Below, piece after piece: positions 8,347-16,439 of a DNA stretch of 64,000 bases; the stretch's first letter is position 1, and each line of letters opens with the position of its first letter. The position numbers were made by a program, and so were the translations under genes. The stretch comes from Saccharibacillus alkalitolerans (GTDB taxonomy: Bacteria; Bacillota; Bacilli; Paenibacillales; Paenibacillaceae). Under the pieces are notes generated by a model that was not told the origin of the DNA, ran no database searches, and saw only the letters and a program-made list of their open reading frames with translations. The stretch is taken from NCBI RefSeq assembly GCF_011090185.1, contig NZ_JAAFGS010000007.1, positions 186,001 to 250,000 of the forward strand, written 5' to 3'.

Positions 8347-8769
8347 ATGATCGAGATTCCCGACAAACCGATGACGATCCGCGAAACGTCGGAGCTTACG
8401 GGCCTGACCGAGGATACGCTGAGGTATTACGAGCGCATCGACCTGCTGCCGCCCGCCGAGCGCAAGCCGAACGGGCATCGTTTCTACACGTCGAATCAGG
8501 TGCAGAGCATCATTTTTCTGATGAAGCTCAAATCGATCGGGATGACGTTGGAGGAAATGAAGCAGTTTCGCATGCTGGTCGATCAAGGAGACGGGACGAT
8601 CGAGATTCGGAAAAGCATTCTGGAATCCTGCCGCCGGAGAGTCGACGAAGAGATCGAACGGCTGCGGAGCGTGCGGAAAGTGCTGGACTACAAAATGAGC
8701 CATTACGACGAATTGAGGTTGAATCCTTCGGTGGACGATAGGGGATGCGACCTGTCGAGTTACGAGTAA
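8347..8769 (+). CDS. MerR-family transcriptional regulator
   Basis: 140 aa from the ATG at 8347, 10 nt after AAGGAG; the upstream GTG at 8338 is too close to it. The N-terminus MTIRETSELTGLTEDTLRYY is the MerR winged helix, with FYTSNQVQSIIFLMKLKSIGMTLEEM as the second wing and a coiled-coil dimerisation helix to residue 125. The tail has a single Cys and no metal-binding pattern, fitting the YyaN/AdhR-like aldehyde-sensing group and not the CueR group. It probably activates the SDR promoter at 7486. Confidence 0.9.
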   Translation: MIEIPDKPMTIRETSELTGLTEDTLRYYERIDLLPPAERKPNGHRFYTSNQVQSIIFLMKLKSIGMTLEEMKQFRMLVDQGDGTIEIRKSILESCRRRVDEEIERLRSVRKVLDYKMSHYDELRLNPSVDDRGCDLSSYE

Positions 8770-8815
8770 GCGGCAGAGACGGACAGCGTATGCGGACATC
8801 GAAAAGAATAAACGA

Positions 8816-8855
8816 AAAAGCGGCAGGACCGGTAACTCGGCGCTGCCGCTTTTTG
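8816..8855 (+). terminator. Rho-independent terminator
   Basis: AAAAAGCGGCAG ... CTGCCGCTTTTT stem after the merR gene. Confidence 0.85.
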
Positions 8856-8946
8856 GCGTTTTCGCTCCGCGGGAAAGGAAGGGGTATAATGAAAAGATAA
8901 GCTTTTTCGGCGAATATCCAGGTTTTACGGAAAGAAGGAATGCGCA

Positions 8947-10122
8947 ATGAGCGATCGACAAGCCGCAAAAGGAAACCTATGGGCGCGAACCGGACTGGCC
9001 CTGCTGATCTCCCTTGCGGGCGCAGGCCTGTTCAAGCTGCTGGGTCTGCCCGTTCCGTGGCTGCTCGGTCCCATGACGGCGGCGCTGATCAGGTCCAATC
9101 TGCTGAAAGGGCGCTATGCCTGGCCTTCGCAGATCCGCAACGGAGGGATGATCGTCGTCGGTTATACGATCGGGCTCGCCATGACGGGAGAAGCGCTGCG
9201 GCGCATGGGTTCTCAAGTGCCGTATATGATCTTGATGACGTTCCTGCTTCTGCTGCTGTGCGCCGGCATCGCGTACGTGATCGGCCGTTTGTCCGGCGCC
9301 GACTTCAAGACGTCGCTGCTCGGCAGCGTGCCGGGAGGACTGTCGCAGGTGCTGATTCTGGCGGAAGAGACCAAGGGTGCCGATCTGACGCTGGTGACGG
9401 TTAACCAGGTGCTGCGGCTGCTGCTGATCATCGTCTGCATCCCGCTTCTGATCTACAGTCCGCTGTTCGGGCAGCATGCGAGCGAGGCGGCGCAGACCGC
9501 GGTCTCGGCGAAAGTGCCGTGGCGCGGGCTGTTTCCGAATATTCTGGTGTATGCGCCGCTGTGCGTGGGGCTGGCCGTGCTGGGGAAAAAGATTCGGTTT
9601 CCGACCGCCTTCCTACTCGGTCCGGCGTTCGGCACGGCGCTGCTGCAGGCGACCGGCTTTCACGCGCCGTCGCTGCCGCTCGGGTTGACCGACGCCGCGC
9701 AGCTGGCGATCGGGACGTACGTCGGCATGCTGCTGAAGCCGGCGCAGATCGAACATAAAATCCGCACGTTCTCGCTGGCGCTGCTCAGCGGCGTGCTGCT
9801 GCTGGCCGGTTCGATCGGCTTGAGCGCGCTGCTGACCCGTCTGGAGCCCGTATCGTCCGCGACCTCGCTGCTCAGCCTGGCGCCGGGCGGCATGGACCAG
9901 ATGGGAATCATCGCCCACTCGATCGGCGCCGATCTGTCGATCGTGTCGGGGTATCAGCTGTTCCGCACGTTCTTCATCTTCTTCGCGATTCCGCCGCTGC
10001 TGCGGCTGCTGTTTCGGTATACGGACCGGAGAGCCGGGAATACGGCGAAAGTCTTTCCCGAAGCGGAAGGGACGGAGGCCCCGGTTCGCGAAGTCGATGA
10101 AGGCACAGGGCGGCGTTATTAG
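8947..10122 (+). CDS. AbrB-family integral membrane protein
   Basis: 391 aa with about ten to eleven hydrophobic helices in two similar halves. Family signatures are LGLPVPWLLGPMTAAL near residue 30, LLGSVPGGLSQVLILAEE near 120, and the second-half counterpart LLSLAPGGMDQMGIIAHSIGAD near 315. This is the PF05145 family (named AbrB after an E. coli protein and unrelated to the Bacillus transition regulator), usually regarded as a membrane regulator or transporter of unknown substrate. Monocistronic. Confidence 0.85.
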   Translation: MSDRQAAKGNLWARTGLALLISLAGAGLFKLLGLPVPWLLGPMTAALIRSNLLKGRYAWPSQIRNGGMIVVGYTIGLAMTGEALRRMGSQVPYMILMTFLLLLLCAGIAYVIGRLSGADFKTSLLGSVPGGLSQVLILAEETKGADLTLVTVNQVLRLLLIIVCIPLLIYSPLFGQHASEAAQTAVSAKVPWRGLFPNILVYAPLCVGLAVLGKKIRFPTAFLLGPAFGTALLQATGFHAPSLPLGLTDAAQLAIGTYVGMLLKPAQIEHKIRTFSLALLSGVLLLAGSIGLSALLTRLEPVSSATSLLSLAPGGMDQMGIIAHSIGADLSIVSGYQLFRTFFIFFAIPPLLRLLFRYTDRRAGNTAKVFPEAEGTEAPVREVDEGTGRRY

Positions 10123-10201
10123 AACAAATTCGATATGCGACCAAAAACCGGAGACGCATTTCTTGCCGGGCGTGAAGCATGGGCGAATTTGAAGACATGC
10201 C

Positions 10202-11569
10202 CTAGAAAAAGCGGCGCAAAGGCGCGGAGGAAGAAGAATTTTCCCCGCGCTTTTTGGTGCGCGCGCCTCGGCGCCATGTGCCGAACCGGTTCATGGCGGC
10301 GGCCGCGAACGCGGCGAGGACGACCGAGAGCAGGCAGACGGCGGCGTAATGCACCGGGCTGCTCTCGATCAGCAGCCGCTCGCCGTTTACGGCTTTGGCG
10401 GCGCCGCGCACGAGGACGATCGCCAGGGGGTGCAAAATATAGACCCACGTTCTCCACGCGCGCAGCCGCTTGGAACCGGGCACGTTCCAGGTCGTCGACC
10501 ACAGGAACAGCAGGAACGCGGCCGGAAGCGAGAACAGATACATGCTGTCGTGCCGGGGCAGGTCCAGGCCGCGGACCCATTCGCCTTCGGCGACCAGCAG
10601 CGCGAGGGCGAGAAGCGCCGCGGCGCCGATCCGGGCATTCGCGGAGCGGGCGGACCCGGACGGCGTCCGCTTCCGGCGTGGCTCAGGCGGCGTGGAAGAG
10701 GCTCGGACAGGAGCGGAGACTGCCGGCTCCCGGTCCGCCGCTCCGCCTGCCTTGAACGCTGCGCGTCCGACTCCGCCTGTCCGGCGGGCCAGCGCCGCGC
10801 CTGCCAGAATAGGCAGCGGCGCGAAGAACAGGCCGTTGCGCGTGTAATCCATCCATTGATACAGCGCGTCGTACGCCGGTTTCAGATGCAGCGAGCCCGC
10901 GGCGAAACCGTAGTAGCTGTCGCCCAGCAGTCCGATCGCGTACAGAATAGCGGCGGCCGCCCAGCTCCAAAACAGCGAAGGCAGGCGGCTCAGGGCATAA
11001 ATCAGCCAGATGCCGATCCAGAGCGCCGGGAAAAACCAGAGGTGATAAAAGGTGCCGTCCAGCACGATATCGCGCAGTACGGCAAAAAGATCGAAGCCTC
11101 CCTTGAAATCGCCTTTGTAAACGTTGAGCGGCAGATAGATCAGGATCGACAAGCCGTACAGCAGCGCGATCTTGTTCGTATAGCGGACGACGGCGGACCG
11201 GCCAGCGGAGACGTCGTCCGAAAATTTGCGGAAGAGGAAAAATCCCGCTCCGATAAAGAAGATCGGCACGGCGACCCTAGAGATCAGCCCGGCAATCCAA
11301 AAGTCGGCCTGCGGGCTGACGCTGGCCAGCGGAGACGTGTGGTTGGCGATGACGAGCAGCGCGGCGATGAACTTGAGCCAGTCCGTGCCGCCGATGTTCC
11401 GGGACGGGCCGATTGCGGTACCGCCGGCACCGCCGCCGCTGCCAGAACTGACGGTGCTTCCGCCGCCGCCCGTGCTGCCGATACGGTCGCCGCCGGCGCT
11501 GTAGGCGCTGTCGGCACCGGGCGGGCGTTCCTGTCCGCCGCCGAGGCTCGATGCCGTTTTAGTGCCCAT
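10202..11569 (-). CDS. VanT-type membrane (acyltransferase-3 fold) domain protein
   Basis: 455 aa from the ATG at 11569 (GGAG nine bases upstream), overlapping the vanXY-like gene by 11 nt. After a Gly/Ser-rich N-terminal extension of about 55 residues comes the acyltransferase-3 membrane domain with about ten helices. Recalled alignment to the membrane half of VanTC serine racemase matches at RVAVPIFFI, YHLWFFPALWIG, GDSYYGF, TRNGLFFAPL, PRHDSMYLF and YILHPLAI. That domain is thought to carry L-serine into the cell for racemisation. No racemase domain follows: the racemase is a separate gene two places upstream. A loop near residue 275-320 carries a Pro/Arg/Ser-rich insertion absent from VanTC. 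Confidence 0.8.
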   Translation of the reverse strand: MGTKTASSLGGGQERPPGADSAYSAGGDRIGSTGGGGSTVSSGSGGGAGGTAIGPSRNIGGTDWLKFIAALLVIANHTSPLASVSPQADFWIAGLISRVAVPIFFIGAGFFLFRKFSDDVSAGRSAVVRYTNKIALLYGLSILIYLPLNVYKGDFKGGFDLFAVLRDIVLDGTFYHLWFFPALWIGIWLIYALSRLPSLFWSWAAAAILYAIGLLGDSYYGFAAGSLHLKPAYDALYQWMDYTRNGLFFAPLPILAGAALARRTGGVGRAAFKAGGAADREPAVSAPVRASSTPPEPRRKRTPSGSARSANARIGAAALLALALLVAEGEWVRGLDLPRHDSMYLFSLPAAFLLFLWSTTWNVPGSKRLRAWRTWVYILHPLAIVLVRGAAKAVNGERLLIESSPVHYAAVCLLSVVLAAFAAAAMNRFGTWRRGARTKKRGENSSSSAPLRRFF

Positions 11570-12404
11570 GAGGATCTTCTCCGTTTCCGTGCTTCCCGTC
11601 CGCCTGCCGCCGCAGCCATTCGACGTACTCTTCGAGGCACAGATCGCGCTCTTCCATGATCGCGGCATGGGCCGCGCCGACATAGCGGAAATGCCACGGT
11701 TCGCAGGAGATGCCGGTCAGGTGCTCTTTGTGCGCTTTGTAGCGCTGGACGAAGCCGAATTCGGCGGCTCTCGCTTTGAATGCTCCGCAGACGCCGTCGT
11801 CCGGGAATTCCGGCGCGATAAAGTCCAGTCCGCCGGCGGCCGAGCCGACGTCGACGGCAAGCCCCGTATGGTGTTCGCTGCAGCCGGGCAGAGCGACGAA
11901 TTTGGCCGTGTAGGCCGGACCGTTTTCCCGCAGCGAAGAAGAGTAGATCTCCGTCTGCTCGGCCAGATCGCGGTAGCCGCTGACGACGACGATGCCGTCT
12001 TTGCCGCTCACGGCATCCAGCAGCGCGTCCAGCCGGTTCAGGCAGGTTCGATCGAGCCGGATGCCGTCGTCCAGCGCCCGGATGCCCGGACGGGAGCCGA
12101 CCGGGGCGAGCCGCTGTTCCGTATCCGCTGGACTTTCGGCCGCGGGGTGGTCGCGGTTGACCAGGACCGGTACATGTTCGGCGTCCGGGCCGAGCGGCGC
12201 GTTCCCCGAACGAGACGAATGCGGCGGGTGCGGCAGATGCGTTCGGGCTGCCCCGTCCGTATGATCCGTCCGATCCGCCCCGATTGCTTGATCCGCTTGA
12301 TTCGTTTGATCTGCTTGATCCGCTCGATCAAGCGGATTTGCCTGATCGGCTGTGTTTTTACGATCTCCGTTTATCCTCGAAACGTATGGTGTACGGGTCT
12401 CCAT
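11559..12404 (-). CDS. vanXY: VanXY-type D,D-dipeptidase/D,D-carboxypeptidase
   Basis: 281 aa from the ATG at 12404 behind GGAGGG. Residues 8-50 are a low-complexity Asp/Gln/Ala/Thr tract. The rest matches VanXY enzymes closely: SGYRDLAEQTEIY, then LRENGPAYTAKFVALPGCS, SEHHTGLAVDVG (zinc His and Asp), and GISCEPWHFRYVG (catalytic Glu, zinc His). There is no signal peptide or membrane anchor, as in cytoplasmic VanXY and unlike anchored VanY. Such enzymes remove D-Ala-D-Ala dipeptide and trim D-Ala from UDP-MurNAc-pentapeptide. The start overlaps the racemase end by 34 nt. Confidence 0.85.
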   Translation of the reverse strand: METRTPYVSRINGDRKNTADQANPLDRADQADQTNQADQAIGADRTDHTDGAARTHLPHPPHSSRSGNAPLGPDAEHVPVLVNRDHPAAESPADTEQRLAPVGSRPGIRALDDGIRLDRTCLNRLDALLDAVSGKDGIVVVSGYRDLAEQTEIYSSSLRENGPAYTAKFVALPGCSEHHTGLAVDVGSAAGGLDFIAPEFPDDGVCGAFKARAAEFGFVQRYKAHKEHLTGISCEPWHFRYVGAAHAAIMEERDLCLEEYVEWLRRQADGKHGNGEDPHGH

Positions 12405-13648
12405 GCGTATCCCTCCTTCGTCGAATCTTCGTTCGCCGGCCGTTCTTTTTCGTAGTTTCTCGGGACCCGCCGCGTCAGCGAAGCGGTGATCTCCTGCGGG
12501 ACGATGCCCGCGCGCGAAGCGGCTTCCGCGCAGGAGATGCTTTCGCCGTCCTGACTGCCGATCAGAACTACCGCATCGCCCGCCCGGCAGGGGCCGGGCA
12601 GCCGGACCGTCAGCTGGTCCATGCCGATCCGGCCGACGACCTTGGCGCGTCTGCCGCCGACCAGCACTTCGCCGCCCTGCATGATCTGCGACCAGCCGTC
12701 GGCGTAGCCGATCGGCACGGTGCCGATCCATTCCTCGCCCCGGGCCGTATAGGCGCGGTCATAGCCGATCGTGTCGCCGGCGGATACCCGCTTGGCCTGG
12801 ATCAGCGCGCTGCGCAGCGTCAGCGCCGGCTCCAGCTCCCATTGGGGAGCCAGCGCCGAAGGATAGAAGCCGTAAGCGGCCGCGCCGATCCGGATCATAT
12901 CGAGTGTCATTTCCGGAAATCGCAGCGCCGACGCGCTCCCGCAGCAGTGTAAAAGGGGCGAGCGAATCCCCGACGCACTCGCCCATTCCGTCATGGACAG
13001 GAAGCGCTCGTACTGCAGCCGCACGAACGAAGTGTCCGCCCAGCCCGCCGTGGCGAAGTGCGTGAACAGCCCTTCCGCGACGATATCGTCCCGTTTGAGC
13101 CAGGGCACGAGCCGGTCCCATTCTTCCCGGCTTCGCAGCCCGATCCGGCCGAGACCGGTATCGAACTTGACGTGCACGCGAAGCGGAAGGGCGCCGCCTG
13201 CGGCATTCCCGCCGCCCGCCGTCCCGATCGTGCCGACGCAGCCGTCCCTTCGGTTCGAGGCCTCCCTTTCGCCGCTTCCGTCTCTCGGCCGCCGCAGCTC
13301 TTCGCGCTGCCTGAACCAATCGGCTTCCGTGACGGTCAGCCGGATATCCAGCGCGGCCGCGAGCTCCGCGTACTGCGGCGGGACCGGCGCCAGCACGAGA
13401 ATCGGCAGCCGGATACCGTGCTCGCGCAGCTCGACGGCTTCTTCGAGCAGCGCGACGCCGAGCATGTCGGCGCCGGCTTCCAGGGCCGCTTCGGCGCTCT
13501 CGATCGCGCCGTGCCCGTAGCCGTCCGCTTTGACGACCGCCATCAGCCGGACCGAAGCCGGGAAACGGCGGCGGATCTTCGACAGATTGCGCCGAATCGC
13601 CGCCGTGTCGACGTCCGCCCGGGTGTCCCGGTACACGGCGCCGCTCAT
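12371..13648 (-). CDS. Alanine/serine racemase (Alr/VanT C-terminal type)
   Basis: 425 aa from the ATG at 13648, overlapping the ligase stop by 4 nt (ATGA). Fold-type III PLP racemase: the PLP Lys is in AVVKADGYGHGA, then HVKFDTGLGRIG, RIGAAAYGF, the catalytic Tyr in IGYDRAYTA, and GRIGMDQ. An insertion of about 35 Gly/Arg-rich residues lies near residues 160-195. Where alanine racemases have Tyr (INYE, Geobacillus Tyr354) and VanT serine racemases have Asn, this protein has Gln (IVPQE). That and the neighbouring VanT membrane protein suggest serine racemisation, but alanine racemase activity remains possible. Confidence 0.85.
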   Translation of the reverse strand: MSGAVYRDTRADVDTAAIRRNLSKIRRRFPASVRLMAVVKADGYGHGAIESAEAALEAGADMLGVALLEEAVELREHGIRLPILVLAPVPPQYAELAAALDIRLTVTEADWFRQREELRRPRDGSGEREASNRRDGCVGTIGTAGGGNAAGGALPLRVHVKFDTGLGRIGLRSREEWDRLVPWLKRDDIVAEGLFTHFATAGWADTSFVRLQYERFLSMTEWASASGIRSPLLHCCGSASALRFPEMTLDMIRIGAAAYGFYPSALAPQWELEPALTLRSALIQAKRVSAGDTIGYDRAYTARGEEWIGTVPIGYADGWSQIMQGGEVLVGGRRAKVVGRIGMDQLTVRLPGPCRAGDAVVLIGSQDGESISCAEAASRAGIVPQEITASLTRRVPRNYEKERPANEDSTKEGYAWRPVHHTFRG

Positions 13649-14721
13649 CGGACGCCGCCGACGGACGCTTGAGCGCGGCTGCGCTCCAGCGCGTAGTCCA
13701 TCAGCTTTTCGATCAGGGACGCGTAGCTCGTGCCGTCCGTCCGCTCCCACATGACGGGGTACATGCTGGTGCCGGTGAAGCCGGGCAGCGCGTTGATCTC
13801 GTTCAGGTAGATCAGGCCGTCTTCGCCGAGGAAGAAGTCGACCCGCGCCAGCCCGGAGCAGCAGAGCGCTTCATAGGCGCGGATCGCCGATTCGCGGATC
13901 TCCTCGGCGGCCGCGGGCGGGATCTCCGCCGGAATCGACATGCGGAGCGTCGGGTCGGCGTATTTGGCGCGGAAGTCGAAGAACTTCACGCCGTGCAGGA
14001 ATTCGCCCGGCAGCGAAGCTTGCGGGCGGTCGTTGCCCATGACCGCGACCTGGATCTCGCGGCCGGGAACCTCGCGCTCGACGACGAGCTTGACGTCGTA
14101 CCGCAGCGCTTCTTCGATGCCGGCTTCCAGCGCGGCGCGATCTTCGCAGCGGCTGATGCCGATCGAGGAGCCGAGCGTCGCCGGCTTGACGTAGCCCGGC
14201 AGCAGGTCGCGCTCCTCCAGGCGGCGCAGCACGCCCGGACGGTCTTCGTTCCATTGGCGCCGCGTGACGACTTCGTACGCCGTTTGGCGGATGCCGGCGA
14301 GACCGGCGAGCCGGTGGGTCACGTCTTTGTCCAGCGTCATGGCCGCGGAGAGGACGCCGTTGCCGACATACGGGATGTCGAGCAGCTCCAGCAGTCCCTG
14401 CACCGTGCCGTCTTCGCCGTTCGCGCCGTGCAGCAGCGGCAGCGCGACTTTTTCGCCGGGACGGGAGAATTCGTTTTTCAAGACTTCGCCGAGCGAAGAC
14501 GCCGCGTCGGCATGGCGGGAAGCCGGCGTCAGCTTATCCGCGGTCAGACCTTCTTCGGGCATCCGGCCAAGCCCGGTCCACCGCCCGTCGCGGGAAATAT
14601 AAATGGGATATACCTCGTGTTTTCGCGTGTCCAGCGCCTTCAGCACCGTGGCCGCCGTTTTCAGCGACACTTCGTGTTCCGGCGATTGGCCTCCGTACAG
14701 AACATAAACGATCATGGGCAT
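13645..14721 (-). CDS. D-alanine--D-alanine/D-serine ligase (Ddl/VanC/VanG family)
   Basis: 358 aa; the alternative ATG at 14715 (MIVYVLYGG) has better spacing from AGGAG. ATP-grasp ligase: LYGGQSPEHEVSL, PLLHGANGEDGTVQG, KPATLGSSIGI, ARVDFF and the C-terminal YLNEINALPGFT. The omega loop reads FFDFRAKY. The Lys-Tyr pair excludes the D-Ala-D-Lac (VanA/B) type, and Phe-Phe-Asp resembles VanC/VanG, where housekeeping Ddl usually has Phe-Tyr-Asp-Tyr. It is the first gene of a four-gene overlapping operon with racemase, VanXY and VanT-membrane genes, which favours D-Ala-D-Ser synthesis. The specificity is inference. Confidence 0.85.
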   Translation of the reverse strand: MPMIVYVLYGGQSPEHEVSLKTAATVLKALDTRKHEVYPIYISRDGRWTGLGRMPEEGLTADKLTPASRHADAASSLGEVLKNEFSRPGEKVALPLLHGANGEDGTVQGLLELLDIPYVGNGVLSAAMTLDKDVTHRLAGLAGIRQTAYEVVTRRQWNEDRPGVLRRLEERDLLPGYVKPATLGSSIGISRCEDRAALEAGIEEALRYDVKLVVEREVPGREIQVAVMGNDRPQASLPGEFLHGVKFFDFRAKYADPTLRMSIPAEIPPAAAEEIRESAIRAYEALCCSGLARVDFFLGEDGLIYLNEINALPGFTGTSMYPVMWERTDGTSYASLIEKLMDYALERSRAQASVGGVR

Positions 14722-15076
14722 TCAGCTCCTTTTTTATGGGTCGATTCCTGCGCAGCAGTACACGAAAGACGCAGCATCGTCGAAATTTATCGCGCGTTTT
14801 CGGAATTTCGACCTTGCGAAATTTGAAAGTACGGGGGAATTGAAGCGCCTATTTAGATGGTCGTACCGGATATAAGGTGGCATAAGATTTTTTTTCGAAA
14901 AATCGGGATCTCGCTTCGCCGGCGGAAAATCGCATTCTTCGCGGACCGAGAAAGGAGGCTGCAGTTCGCCTTTTCCTGAGGCGGCCCGTCTGATAAAGTT
15001 GGAAAAGAAGACGGAAGGCGAACGGATTGCGGAGCTCTCCGAACGGGCGCCTGGACAGGAAAGGGGATAAAGAGGG
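14722..15076. other. Divergent intergenic region between the van-like operon and the SMI1/KNR4 gene
   Basis: 355 bp without a supported gene. It must hold the promoter of the minus-strand ligase operon; I could not pick a convincing -35/-10 pair. No T-box or riboswitch pattern was recognised. Confidence 0.5.
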
Positions 15077-15811
15077 ATGAACGAGCGTGAAGCGGAAAAC
15101 GCAGGCGGAACCGAAGGGACGGCGGGGCGCGAATCGGCAAGGCTGGACGCGGAGATCGAAGACATTCGCCGGAGAATCGACGAACGCTGCGGAAACGAAC
15201 GTTTTCGCATGCTGTTTTACGATGTGGCGGGCAACATTCCGGCCGACATGCTGGACGGGGAACGCGAAGTGCCGGAAGAGCTGGCGGACGAGGACGACGG
15301 CGAGTGGAAGTTCTGGAAGCCCGTCCCCTCGACGATTACGGACCGGGAAATCGGGGAATCGGAGTCGAGGCTGGGCGCGGAATTTCCGCCGTCTTTCCGG
15401 GCAGCGCTTCAGGCTTATCACTTGGTGAGCTGGACGTCGGCGGGGGTGGAAGACGGACGCGGCGGCTACGTGGGCGGCTGCATGTCGTTTACGCTTCCGG
15501 CGCTGACGACGGAGCTGCGGCTGTCCGAACTGGAGCGGAATGCCGCGGAAGACTGGGGACATTTGATCGCCGCGGGCTATCTGCCGTTCGCGATCGGCGA
15601 AGACGGCCAGGGCCCGATCTGCTTCGATCTGGAGCGGCGGCGCGAAGACGGCGACTGCCCCGTCGTCTGGATGCTGCACGATTACCTGGTCGATCTGGGT
15701 CCCGAGGGCGCGGGCGTCCGAGCGAACGTGGAGCCGCATATGCGGCAGCTGGCCGATTCGTTCGGCGAGATGAAGGCGGTGCTGTTCGGCGGGGAAAAAG
15801 AACAGGAATGA
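15077..15811 (+). CDS. SMI1/KNR4 (SUKH) domain protein
   Basis: 244 aa, preceded by an AGAGGG-type site. Residues 80-225 show the SUKH pattern: ITDREIGESESRLGAEFPPSF, then a mid-domain W-T-S-A-G segment, LIAAGYLPFAIGEDGQGPIC and VVWMLHDYLVDLG. The first 75 residues are a helical, charged N-terminal region. SUKH proteins are often immunity proteins of contact-dependent toxins, but many Bacillus-group members have no toxin nearby, and none is visible here. The role is therefore unknown. Confidence 0.8.
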   Translation: MNEREAENAGGTEGTAGRESARLDAEIEDIRRRIDERCGNERFRMLFYDVAGNIPADMLDGEREVPEELADEDDGEWKFWKPVPSTITDREIGESESRLGAEFPPSFRAALQAYHLVSWTSAGVEDGRGGYVGGCMSFTLPALTTELRLSELERNAAEDWGHLIAAGYLPFAIGEDGQGPICFDLERRREDGDCPVVWMLHDYLVDLGPEGAGVRANVEPHMRQLADSFGEMKAVLFGGEKEQE

Positions 15812-15989
15812 CGCGGCGAATAGGCGAGTGCGGGGGTGCGCGAGTACGCAAGTAGGCGAATATGCGAATATTTGCTTATGCTGAGCGGGACTGCACGGGA
15901 ATGCCGAGAGCGGCGCGAGCACCGTTTTAAGCGCGGCTCGGCTCGGCGCATATCCGGCGCTGCTTGACGTGAGAATCGGCGCTGCCCGA

Positions 15990-16040
15990 CGCCAAAAAGA
16001 CGGCTAACGGATCGTATGTCCGTTAGCCGTCTTTTTGGCG
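15990..16040. repeat. 22-bp perfect inverted repeat (hairpin) with a TAACGGA / TCCGTTA core
   Basis: Arms 15990-16011 and 16019-16040 are exact complements around a 7-nt loop, with A5 and T5 tracts inside the arms and a further T-run after. It could end transcription in either direction. The TAACGGA..TCCGTTA core recurs just downstream. Confidence 0.85.
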
Positions 16041-16051
16041 CGTTTTTTGAA

Positions 16052-16077
16052 CGTTAACGGATCGTATATCCGTTAGC
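16052..16077. repeat. Second TAACGGA/TCCGTTAG element
   Basis: A shorter inverted repeat with the same core and the same TCGTAT loop start as the hairpin at 15990. Two half-copies ending in GTTCCGTTAG follow near 16138-16148 and 16188-16198. This looks like a dispersed intergenic repeat family. Confidence 0.6.
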
Positions 16078-16251
16078 GCTCAAAATCAGCTTCGATGCTT
16101 GTTGAAATCGGATTTTTCGCGATCTAAGCGTCACTCGGTTCCGTTAGAATGTTCAAAAAGCGAAAAAGCCGCTTTAAGAGTCATCCCGTTCCGTTAGCGG
16201 GGAAAGGCAGGACAAAGGCGAGGCTGCGGCTTTTTTTCGCCGTCGCAGCCT

Positions 16252-16385
16252 CGCTAATCGCAGCCTCGCGGCCAGTCGGGACAGCGGAATCCGCAGCGTT
16301 CTTCGCCGTCTGCCGTGCTCCGCTAATCGCCGCCTCGCGGCCAGCCGGGGCGGCGGAACCCTCGTTGCCCTTAGCTGTCTGCCGC
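16252..16385. repeat. Two diverged tandem copies of a roughly 65-bp unit
   Basis: The unit begins CTAATCGC(A/C)GCCTCGCGGCCAG and ends CTGTCTGCC / CGTCTGCC. Copies start near 16252 and 16323 and differ at several positions. It lies just downstream of the TrpD2-like gene; together with the hairpins it fills the 628-bp gap 15812-16439, in which I see no gene. Confidence 0.6.
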
Positions 16386-16439
16386 CGCTGCGCCAACCGC
16401 CGGCCTCACCGCAGTAACCCGGGCCTCCGTCCGCCGCCG

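Noticed and set aside
10202-10260. GC-rich hairpin at the convergent ends of the AbrB and VanT-membrane genes as a terminator
   Set aside because: A stem with flanking A/T tracts exists, but it lies inside the coding end and has mismatches; left uncalled.
11559-12731. Longer start for the VanXY gene
   Set aside because: The extra 109 codons lie inside the racemase gene; ATG at 12404 has GGAGGG at good spacing.
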